The notes under the pieces were generated by a model. It worked only from the letters and a program-made list of their open reading frames with translations. It was not told the DNA's origin and searched no databases. Positions 50,907-57,850 of a stretch of DNA of 57,850 nucleotides are shown in pieces. Source of the DNA: Clostridium sp. AF37-5 (GTDB lineage: Bacteria; Bacillota; Clostridia; Lachnospirales; Lachnospiraceae); the NCBI RefSeq assembly GCF_003477605.1, contig NZ_QUDR01000019.1, positions 1-57,850 of the forward strand, in the 5' to 3' direction. Position numbers and translations under genes: made by a program. The first letter of the stretch is position 1; each line of letters begins with the position of its first letter.

Positions 50907-52586
50907 TTATTGTAATGTAAAATTAAGCTCTCTTCCGCCGGAGCCAATTGTAAACCGGTATACGGCATCTTTTCTTTCGCCGAGTGAAGCTGTAATCTGA
51001 TAGGTTCCCTCGCCGACATTTACAACATAATTTCCTTTTTCATCCGTTGTCGAAGTAAAAATGCTGCCATCTGTCAAATTCTCGCAGACGATAGAAACAC
51101 CTTTTACCGGCGCTCCTTTCTCATCTACTACAAGACCGGCAACTCTTCTTTGGTCAACCACCCGGATAAGAGCAGAAGTTTCAACCATGCGGTTTGTATT
51201 TTTCTCATCACTTACCGTAATCTGCACACGGTATTCGCCAACACCGGACACTTTACCACTAAGCGTTCCTGTTTCCGCATCCATCTTCAAACCTGCCGGC
51301 AGAGAAATTGCAGAATAGCTGTAAGAACCGCTGCCGCCAAGAACCTCAAGAAATGGAACTGCATCTAACTGGGTACCGGTCACAACCGTCATATCCTCTG
51401 CTTTCGCCACGATAGCAGATTCGTTTCCAATATACACATGAATCACTTTTGTGAACTTCGTACCCATTTCATCGGTTGCCTTAATGGTAATATCCGTTCC
51501 CACGGTCACAGTTGTCAATGTCCCGGAAAATGTGATTTCATTATTTTTAATTTTACGGGTAATTCCCGGAATCTCACCCGTAATCTGATAGGAAAGATTT
51601 CCACAGCCGTACTCGCTTAAATCCACTGTTTTGTTCCACTCATCGCCAACGACGCCAAGCCATTTTTCTTCTTTTGGCTCGCTTAATTTGGTAAACAACG
51701 CCTGTGCTTCCATTGTTTTTACGCCATTACCCGGCAAATCCGAGATTGTGACACGGACATAGGAATCTTTTTCTACATTATAATCATCCGTCAGCTTAAT
51801 ATCATAGGTACGATTATCATAGTTACGAATACTTGCCACGGAATAGGTGCGGTTATATGTTCCATAAGAATAGCGCTTTCCTTCTATTTTAAATTGTTTG
51901 TTTGTCAATGCCTTCGCTTTATCCAGAGATACCCGGACAACATCGTTGCTAAGCACCTCCACAGAGGCAATGCCGACACTGTTGGTTGCCATCACAGTCA
52001 TTTTCAAACTTGCTGTTTTTTTACTTCCCTCCACAGAAGTTGCTTTGATTGTGACGTTTCCCGCTTTGATTCCTTTTACCACACCGGCTTTTGTAACTGT
52101 CGCAATCTTTTTGTCCGAAGATGACCAAGTTACCTTTTTATAGCTTCCACTTGCCGGTTTTACAGTCGCTTTCAGAGTCAGACTGTTTCCTACATATAAC
52201 TGATTTTTCGGCTTTTCAATCGCAACGGATGTTACTTTCTTTACGACCGTTACCGTAATTTTTGCTTTCTTCTTTTTATTCTTTTTGGATGTCACGGTAA
52301 TTTTACATTTTCCGGTTTTGATTCCTTTCACATATCCTGATGATGAAACCGTTGCAATCTTTTTATTGGAAGATTTATAGGAAACTTTTTTATTTGCCGA
52401 CTTATTCGGTGATACTTTCACAGTCGTTGTAAGTTTCACTTTTTTTCCAACCGCAACATGGACACTACTTCCATAATTACTCTTTACCGTTACCTTTTTT
52501 ACTTTTACCTTTGCCTGTGCCTGCGGTGCCTGCATAAGCATAAGTGCTGCTGCCGCAAAGACAATTCCCTTTACCAATTGTTTCAT
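50907..52586 (-). CDS. Secreted multi-domain Ig-like protein
   Basis: The 559-residue protein has a signal peptide (core about 6-22, AQA). Two Big_2 domains follow (VSYKSSNKKIATVSSSGYVK near 68 and VTWSSSDKKIATVTKAGVVK near 145), then a long middle with beta-strand character, a putative Ig-like domain (about 395-480, LPAGLKMDAETGTLSGKVSG) and a C-terminal carboxypeptidase regulatory-like domain (about 485-559, GLVVDEKGAPVKGVSIVCEN). No anchor motif is visible, so it is probably released or held by other means. Role is probably surface binding. Confidence 0.8.
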   Translation of the reverse strand: MKQLVKGIVFAAAALMLMQAPQAQAKVKVKKVTVKSNYGSSVHVAVGKKVKLTTTVKVSPNKSANKKVSYKSSNKKIATVSSSGYVKGIKTGKCKITVTSKKNKKKKAKITVTVVKKVTSVAIEKPKNQLYVGNSLTLKATVKPASGSYKKVTWSSSDKKIATVTKAGVVKGIKAGNVTIKATSVEGSKKTASLKMTVMATNSVGIASVEVLSNDVVRVSLDKAKALTNKQFKIEGKRYSYGTYNRTYSVASIRNYDNRTYDIKLTDDYNVEKDSYVRVTISDLPGNGVKTMEAQALFTKLSEPKEEKWLGVVGDEWNKTVDLSEYGCGNLSYQITGEIPGITRKIKNNEITFSGTLTTVTVGTDITIKATDEMGTKFTKVIHVYIGNESAIVAKAEDMTVVTGTQLDAVPFLEVLGGSGSYSYSAISLPAGLKMDAETGTLSGKVSGVGEYRVQITVSDEKNTNRMVETSALIRVVDQRRVAGLVVDEKGAPVKGVSIVCENLTDGSIFTSTTDEKGNYVVNVGEGTYQITASLGERKDAVYRFTIGSGGRELNFTLQ

Positions 52587-52660
52587 TTCTTTTTTTCCTC
52601 CATTCTATCTTATACTGCCCAGGGTCTAAAATTCAAAATTTGATTATCCCCCAACATTCT

Positions 52661-52688
52661 ATTATAGTTTAATTCTTTGTTTTGTCAA
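52661..52688 (-). promoter_or_regulatory. Sigma-A promoter of the Ig-like protein gene
   Basis: On the minus strand TTGACA (52683-52688), 16 bases, TATAAT (52661-52666). It lies at the very end of the upstream LRR gene. Confidence 0.7.
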
Positions 52689-54736
52689 AAAGTTGTAATA
52701 TATCTTTTCAGCGTATCACTTGACATTAAAAAATGTTTTTTTAATGCCCGAAGCATCTTTCGCTCTAGTCCCTTTTTTACACGGATTTCAAACTCATCAC
52801 CCAGGTTTATATCGCATTCTCCTGTAAATTCCGGAACTTTATCGCCAAGAAACACTACTCGTCCGGTTAAATCTGAGAAAATTCCTTCAACATTAACCTT
52901 CTTTAACGATTTCGGAAGAATTACCTTCTCATAAGTTGAAAGGTTTGCCATTCCCCAAATTTCCTTAACACCTTCCGGCACTTTCACTACAATACAATTC
53001 TTTTTATATTTCTCGTAATATTCATTAGGTAGTTTTTCAAAATCACCCGATGCCATCTCCATCTTTTTTAATCTCGAATTATATTGTATCACATTTGTTG
53101 TGCAAAGGACACTGCCATCTTTGGAACGAATCCACTGTCCAAATGTTTTTTCCTGTTTGAATTTATTTAATCCACTTTTATATACAAATTGCTGTACACT
53201 GCCTCCAAAAATTGCATCATCCTCTAAAATCTCCAAATCATCTGGCAGATACAGTTTATCCAAAGTATCCAACAGATAAATGGTATGAGATTTTAGTTTT
53301 TTCAACGAGACGGGCAGCGCAAGCTTACTATCGGAATCATAACCCGAACTATACAGCTGAACCGTATAATTAGTCCCCAGATAGGTTAGTCCTGGTGGAA
53401 GTCCATCCATATCAATTCCCCAAAACGCATTATCTCCTATATATGTAAGTGTAAATTCTCTCATTATCTTTAAGGTATTTATACGTACCGGTATTCTCTC
53501 AGAATCCCAGGAATATATCTGCCAGAATCTGCGCAGTTTGTCTGTGGACTCTCCCAAAGCAAACGCTCCCTCTTCCACCACTTCAAGGGAAGAAGGCAGA
53601 TTTACCTCTACCCACTTAACTTTTTTCATCATGGACTCTTCTGAAACCATATGGGCAAACGCTTTTTTCGTTATTTTCGTCGTTCCCTCTGCAATCGTTA
53701 TCGTAAGAGAACCACAATTTGCAAACGCATCCTCTTCAACAAATACTTTTTTGGGAATCGTAATGTTCCTTGTATATTTCCGCTTTTCATTGAGTGAATA
53801 CCCATATTCTCCTGCATCAAAAGCATGCGAAGAAATCCGGTTACATTTTGCCGGTATCGTAATTTTTATTCCGCCAGTATAATCCCCGGCAAACCGGTAC
53901 AAAGTATTTCCTTTCAGAATAAATTCCCCTTCTCTCTTTGCCCCGGGCAGGTTCTTAAGCTGACAATCCATTTCTATTATAACACCAAATTCATTGGTTA
54001 CAATGGTGCTGACATACTTGTCATTTTCATACTGCCTCCGCATTCCTTTCCAGACAAGTGCCTGCTCAGATATCATCTTTCCAAGTGCCCTCTTACACTC
54101 AGACAATGTTGAATTCATGGTAATTCCCAATATATTCGTTTTAAAATATTCCCCTGTTTCGTCGAGCAGCGTATGCACCCGCCATATCGTGCCATCCTCT
54201 AACCGGCTAAACGAGCAATACCGATTCAATGCTCTCGCTGGCTCCTTTTTTGTTCCCAAATAACCGGAAAGTGAATAAGCCTTTTGATTCACCAATGACG
54301 TTTTTTTCGTCAGCATGCCATTAAATCTTGGCGGTTTCTGTTTTTTCATTCCTCCACCCGGGAAATTTAATCTGACCTTTTTGTCTAACAACTGAATTGT
54401 CAGCTTATTTTCCGTTCCCGGCCGGATTGACATCCGATACATGTTCCCCGTCGAATTATAAGTGAATTCATAGGTTTCATTCCCAACTGCTCTTCCAGAA
54501 AACAGTCGATTGTTTTTTTCATCTAAAGAAAAGAAAATAGCCTCACTTGTCACCCGCTGTATCTCAAGAGATATCGTCTTATCCTTATCTGTCCAAATCC
54601 CAGCGAATTCACTGCATCTTTCTGCGTATTCTTTTTTATTATCTGATATTGCCCCCTCCCCTATCAACACCGCAATAAGTGCACACAAACAGACGCCAAG
54701 CACCATGAAAAGCAATCGTTTCTTTTTCGCTGTCAT
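52685..54736 (-). CDS. Membrane-anchored BspA-type leucine-rich repeat protein
   Basis: The 683-residue protein has an N-terminal membrane segment (about 8-27), then an uncommon N-terminal domain (about 40-290), and a region of BspA-type LRR_5 repeats (from about 290: RISSHAFDAGEYGY, VEEDAFANCGSLTI, KKAFAHMVSEE, VVEEGAFALGES, LEILEDDAIFGG, PEGVKEIWGM). These repeats form ligand-binding surfaces on bacterial exteriors. It begins 25 bp after thioredoxin and may belong to that transcript. The ligand is unknown. Confidence 0.8.
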   Translation of the reverse strand: MTAKKKRLLFMVLGVCLCALIAVLIGEGAISDNKKEYAERCSEFAGIWTDKDKTISLEIQRVTSEAIFFSLDEKNNRLFSGRAVGNETYEFTYNSTGNMYRMSIRPGTENKLTIQLLDKKVRLNFPGGGMKKQKPPRFNGMLTKKTSLVNQKAYSLSGYLGTKKEPARALNRYCSFSRLEDGTIWRVHTLLDETGEYFKTNILGITMNSTLSECKRALGKMISEQALVWKGMRRQYENDKYVSTIVTNEFGVIIEMDCQLKNLPGAKREGEFILKGNTLYRFAGDYTGGIKITIPAKCNRISSHAFDAGEYGYSLNEKRKYTRNITIPKKVFVEEDAFANCGSLTITIAEGTTKITKKAFAHMVSEESMMKKVKWVEVNLPSSLEVVEEGAFALGESTDKLRRFWQIYSWDSERIPVRINTLKIMREFTLTYIGDNAFWGIDMDGLPPGLTYLGTNYTVQLYSSGYDSDSKLALPVSLKKLKSHTIYLLDTLDKLYLPDDLEILEDDAIFGGSVQQFVYKSGLNKFKQEKTFGQWIRSKDGSVLCTTNVIQYNSRLKKMEMASGDFEKLPNEYYEKYKKNCIVVKVPEGVKEIWGMANLSTYEKVILPKSLKKVNVEGIFSDLTGRVVFLGDKVPEFTGECDINLGDEFEIRVKKGLERKMLRALKKHFLMSSDTLKRYITTF

Positions 54737-54761
54737 TTTTTTACTCCCCCTTCTTTTGCTT

Positions 54762-55067
54762 TTACAGCATTGCTAAAATTTCGCTTTTCGAGGCAGCCCC
54801 AACAATTCGGTTTACCTCTTCTCCACCCTTCATAACAACCAATGTCGGAATCGACACGACACGAAACTGCATCGTAAGTTCACCCTGTTCATCCACATTC
54901 ACTTTACCGACGCGGATCGAATCATTTTCCTCACCAATCTGCTCAATTACCGGTGATACCATCTGGCATGGTCCACACCAGGATGCCCAAAAATCTAACA
55001 GTACCGGTTTGTCCGACTGTAATACTTCTGCTTCATAATTTTCCTTCGTTATTTCAATTGCTGCCAT
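54762..55067 (-). CDS. trxA: Thioredoxin
   Basis: A 101-residue thioredoxin with active site WCGPC (C31, C34) in FWASWCGPCQMV, and the cis-Pro segment VVSIPTLVVMKGG. It reduces disulfides in the cytoplasm. It lies 18 bp after the large GTPase gene and 25 bp before the LRR gene, so the three are probably transcribed together. GGAGG precedes the start. Confidence 0.95.
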   Translation of the reverse strand: MAAIEITKENYEAEVLQSDKPVLLDFWASWCGPCQMVSPVIEQIGEENDSIRVGKVNVDEQGELTMQFRVVSIPTLVVMKGGEEVNRIVGAASKSEILAML

Positions 55068-55085
55068 TTGTCATTCCTCCAATTC

Positions 55086-57716
55086 TTATTGTTCTTTTAA
55101 AATTTCCCGTATCGCCTGCTCCGAGCGTTTCACATCCGATTCAAAATCTCTGGCAGACAAAAGCCTGCACCCGGCTCCGCGAATGATAATCTGCTCCAAC
55201 CCATCGGATGTCGCAACGGTGATACGATATTTTTTACCATTTTCGTGAGCAAACTTTTCAATGTACTGGTCTGCGGTTTCCGCCTCTTTTGTGTATACCA
55301 CATGAATGTTATGATAATCCAAAATTTCTGTTTTGTGGTTTGCCACACGGTACGCATCAAACACTAAAATCAACTCACATTTATGAAAACCCTGATAATT
55401 ACACAGGATATCCATCAGTTTTCCTCTTGCCGCCGCAATGTCGGTTTGCGCCAGCACTTTCAATTCTTCCCATGCAAAGATAATATTATACCCATCAACC
55501 AGCAGGTAATTAACATCCGGCATCTGTTTTTTTCTTGGCTTTGACAAACCAACCGGCTTTTCTTTGACAGAACTTACCCGCTTTGCAGAAATTCCTTTGT
55601 GTGAAACAACCCCCTGCTTACGATTGGCAAAAGAACTTCTTTCCAAAATGGAATCAATCTCCGACACATCCAGCCATTCCTCTCCCTGCTTTTTCGTCTC
55701 TTTTTTCTCTGTCACGTCATTTTCCATTTCAGAAGAATCTCTGTTTGCCCGTTTTGACGTGTCAATATGCATATAGTCAAACACCTGATTCCATGGAACA
55801 AAAAATCCGGCACCATGTGCACAGAATACCGAACCACTTGGATTTTTCACATCATGGTCGGCATCGTACTGTTTTGCGGCAATTACTTCATCTGCATTGT
55901 GGCATGGACGATATCCTAAAAGCGAGCAGAACAACTGTCCATGTCCTTTTGTGTAGGCAGTGACTTCCTGCGTATAATCCCGCATGGTACTGACAGGAGC
56001 TTCTCCGGTAAGAACTGCCATCGGTTGTGCCCCTTCGCCATTTGTCTGCGGTAAATTCTGCTGCAGGGTAAAGCTTCCCGCCATGCGCTCAATATCTGTC
56101 ATTGCCCGTCCAATTGACGTTTCCGGCACGATAAGTCGGTATTCATAATACGGCTCTAACAAAACCGATTTCGTCTGCATCAGTCCCTGGCGCACGGCAC
56201 GATAAGTCGCCTCACGGAAATCTCCGCCCTCGGTATGTTTATTATGCGCTCTGCCGGCAATTAATGTAAGTTTTACATCGGTAAGTCCGGCTCCCGTAAG
56301 CACACCTTTGTGTTCTTTTTCTGCCAAATGCGTCAAAATCAGCCGCTGCCAGTTTTTGTCCAGCTTATCTTCACTGCAGTCTGTCGAAATCTGAACACCG
56401 CTCCCCACGGCAAGCGGCTCCATCCACAAGTGAACTTCCGCATAGTGCCGTAATGGCTCATAATGACCGACACCCTCGACCGGCTCGCAAATCGTCTCTT
56501 TGTAAACAATGTTGCCGGTTCCAAATGTAACAGAAACACCATACCGCTCCAAAATCCACCGCTTAATAATTTCAATCTGCACTTCTCCCATCACCTGCGC
56601 ATGAATTTCCTGTAATTCTTCATTCCAGACAATGTGAAGTGCCGGTTCCTCTTCCTCAATCTCACGAAGTTTTGGAAGCATTTTTGCCGGTTCTTCTCCA
56701 TCCGGAAATAAAATGCGGTAAGTCAGTACCGGCTCCAATACCGGTGCACCGCTGTCAAACTCTGCACCAAGTCCCTCCCCGGGATACGTCTTTGTGAGCC
56801 CCGTCAGCGCACAAATCATACCCGGAACTGCTTGTGCCACAGTCTCAAAACGGCTTCCGGAGTACACACGGATTTGATTAATTTTTTCTGTCCACTCACC
56901 CTTTTTATCGGACAGTTCCATACGAGGTTTTAACTGCCCTCCGGTCACTTTAACATAAGTGAGTCTGGCTCCCTTATCATCACGCATTATTTTAAACACT
57001 TTTGCCCCAAACACCTCATCGTAAGATGGCTCCAAAAGGAGTGTCTGCATTACCTCCAGTAAATGCTTAACGCCTTCCATCCGCAGTGCCGACCCAAACA
57101 CACACGGGAAAATCTTTCTCTCGCTGATTTTTTCTGCGATCTGCGAAACTTCCACTTCTCCCTGTTCTAAATACTGATTCAGCATTTCTTCTTCGCAAAG
57201 AGAAACCTGCTCATAAAATTCTTCACTTTGTAAATCTGAAAAATCTGTCACCGAAGAATTTAGTTTTGCCTGAAGTTCTCCTAAAATAAATTCTTTTTCC
57301 GTTCCCGGCTGATCCATTTTATTTACAAAAATAAAAACCGGAATCTGATATTTTTCCAAAAGTTTCCACAGTGTCTGTGTGTGCCCCTGCACCCCATCCG
57401 GTCCGCTAATTACTAACACGGCATAATCAAGAACCTGTAATGTCCTCTCCATCTCCGCTGAAAAATCAATATGCCCCGGCGTATCCAACAACGTCACCTG
57501 CATATCCTCCCACGAAAAAACTGCCTGCTTGGAAAAAATCGTGATTCCTCTCTCTTTTTCCATCGCAAATGTATCTAAGTAGGCATCCCCCTTGTCCACA
57601 CGTCCCGGATTTTTCAACACTCCCGCCTGATACAAAAGGGCTTCTGACAACGTTGTTTTTCCTGCGTCCACATGTGCTAACAACCCGATACAAACATTTT
57701 TCTTGTCTTTGTTCAT
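55086..57716 (-). CDS. TetM-like translational GTPase fused to a Rae1/YacP-type NYN nuclease
   Basis: The start is the ATG at 57714-57716 with AAGGGGG ten bases upstream; 876 residues. The first about 640 residues are an EF-G/TetM-type ribosomal GTPase: G1 AHVDAGKTTL, the T of RGITIF, G3 DTPGH, G4 NKMD, later EF-G-like domains with TYRAVRQGLMQ and VLLEPYYEYRLIVPETSIG. A charged linker (about 640-735) leads to an NYN domain (737-876): YLLVDGYNIIFAW, LILVFDAYRV, TKEAETADQYIEKFA and ITVATSDGLEQ match YacP/Rae1. Rae1 cuts mRNA in the ribosomal A site in B. subtilis, so the fusion could place a nuclease there. Resistance to tetracycline is not implied. Confidence 0.85.
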   Translation of the reverse strand: MNKDKKNVCIGLLAHVDAGKTTLSEALLYQAGVLKNPGRVDKGDAYLDTFAMEKERGITIFSKQAVFSWEDMQVTLLDTPGHIDFSAEMERTLQVLDYAVLVISGPDGVQGHTQTLWKLLEKYQIPVFIFVNKMDQPGTEKEFILGELQAKLNSSVTDFSDLQSEEFYEQVSLCEEEMLNQYLEQGEVEVSQIAEKISERKIFPCVFGSALRMEGVKHLLEVMQTLLLEPSYDEVFGAKVFKIMRDDKGARLTYVKVTGGQLKPRMELSDKKGEWTEKINQIRVYSGSRFETVAQAVPGMICALTGLTKTYPGEGLGAEFDSGAPVLEPVLTYRILFPDGEEPAKMLPKLREIEEEEPALHIVWNEELQEIHAQVMGEVQIEIIKRWILERYGVSVTFGTGNIVYKETICEPVEGVGHYEPLRHYAEVHLWMEPLAVGSGVQISTDCSEDKLDKNWQRLILTHLAEKEHKGVLTGAGLTDVKLTLIAGRAHNKHTEGGDFREATYRAVRQGLMQTKSVLLEPYYEYRLIVPETSIGRAMTDIERMAGSFTLQQNLPQTNGEGAQPMAVLTGEAPVSTMRDYTQEVTAYTKGHGQLFCSLLGYRPCHNADEVIAAKQYDADHDVKNPSGSVFCAHGAGFFVPWNQVFDYMHIDTSKRANRDSSEMENDVTEKKETKKQGEEWLDVSEIDSILERSSFANRKQGVVSHKGISAKRVSSVKEKPVGLSKPRKKQMPDVNYLLVDGYNIIFAWEELKVLAQTDIAAARGKLMDILCNYQGFHKCELILVFDAYRVANHKTEILDYHNIHVVYTKEAETADQYIEKFAHENGKKYRITVATSDGLEQIIIRGAGCRLLSARDFESDVKRSEQAIREILKEQ

Positions 57717-57751
57717 ATGCAAAAAGCCCCCTTCCTAAGTCATAATGAGTT

Positions 57752-57780
57752 ATTATAACATAAAAAGGGGGGAAGGTCGA
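57752..57780 (-). promoter_or_regulatory. Sigma-A promoter of the GTPase-thioredoxin operon
   Basis: On the minus strand TCGACC (57775-57780), 17 bases, TATAAT (57752-57757), about 35 bp before the start codon. Another possible -35 box TTGACA lies near 57806. Confidence 0.5.
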
Positions 57781-57850
57781 TATTTTTGTTGAGTAGTGTT
57801 TGTGTCAAGTAATCATTGGCACTTTTTTCAGGTTCCGTGTTTCATGGGAA

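Noticed and set aside
55086..57716. Tetracycline resistance gene
   Set aside because: The GTPase part is only TetM-like and the fused nuclease domain and chromosomal thioredoxin context point to a housekeeping or stress role. Resistance cannot be claimed from sequence reading.
57781..57850. A 3' end of a further gene at the right edge
   Set aside because: The minus strand reads about 14 codons to a stop, but the stretch is too short to support a gene.

Overview
The window looks like a chromosomal segment of a gut-type anaerobic Clostridia bacterium, most likely a member of the Lachnospiraceae. The reasons are moderate-to-low GC with AGGAGG-type ribosome sites, a trimeric NAD-linked [FeFe] hydrogenase, a split transketolase, a GH94 cellobiose phosphorylase beside a sugar ABC transporter, many secreted Ig-like and BspA-type LRR proteins, and small family-specific genes (a DUF6472-like protein, a DUF4367-like anti-sigma factor). 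I saw no rRNA, tRNA, CRISPR array, prophage or intact IS element. Most genes are on the minus strand; only four intact genes are on the plus strand (AlkD-like, carbamate kinase, cellobiose phosphorylase, subtilase).

Layout. 1-2040: an ECF sigma / anti-sigma pair and a small secreted protein, with two near-identical ECF-type promoter copies and a LytTR-type double site at the left edge. 2058-4650: transaldolase plus two-piece transketolase operon with promoter and terminator. 4678-9704: operon of a beta-CASP metallo-beta-lactamase nuclease, an EAL phosphodiesterase with a degenerate GGDEF, and an arylsulfotransferase-like protein. 9730-11437: AlkD-like protein and carbamate kinase. 11939-20697: nine-gene cluster (AraC regulator, GH10-like hydrolase, PAP2 phosphatase, ABC ATPase, large membrane-anchored protein, two ABC-2 permeases, small DUF6472-like protein, M15 peptidase), apparently an envelope module. 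20976-22196: 5'-truncated AlbA/HATPase gene. 22294-26554: hydCBA electron-bifurcating-type hydrogenase operon. 26585-34139: cellodextrin-type ABC importer, LacI regulator and cellobiose phosphorylase with matching operators. 34146-42763: five-gene ABC exporter operon that includes a DUF1854 protein. 42805-47649: MMPL transporter, its secreted coiled-coil partner and a TetR repressor, with two operators. 47736-57780: subtilase, glycogen phosphorylase, Ig-like protein, LRR protein, thioredoxin, and a TetM-like GTPase fused to a Rae1/YacP-type nuclease.

Metabolically, imported cellodextrin or cellobiose would be phosphorolysed to glucose-1-phosphate, glycogen phosphorylase would feed the same pool, transaldolase and transketolase handle pentose phosphates, and the hydrogenase disposes of reductant as H2.

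The most unusual signals are: (1) three dispersed copies of a 135-200 nt hairpin element whose stems covary while an internal bulge and the loop are conserved; (2) the ribosomal-protection-like GTPase fused to a ribosome A-site nuclease domain; (3) two zinc-ribbon ABC exporters flanking a DUF1854 protein; (4) an ECF promoter pair with identical elements and spacing; (5) a tandem structured repeat in the cellobiose phosphorylase leader. All functions are inferred by reading the sequence; no database search was run.
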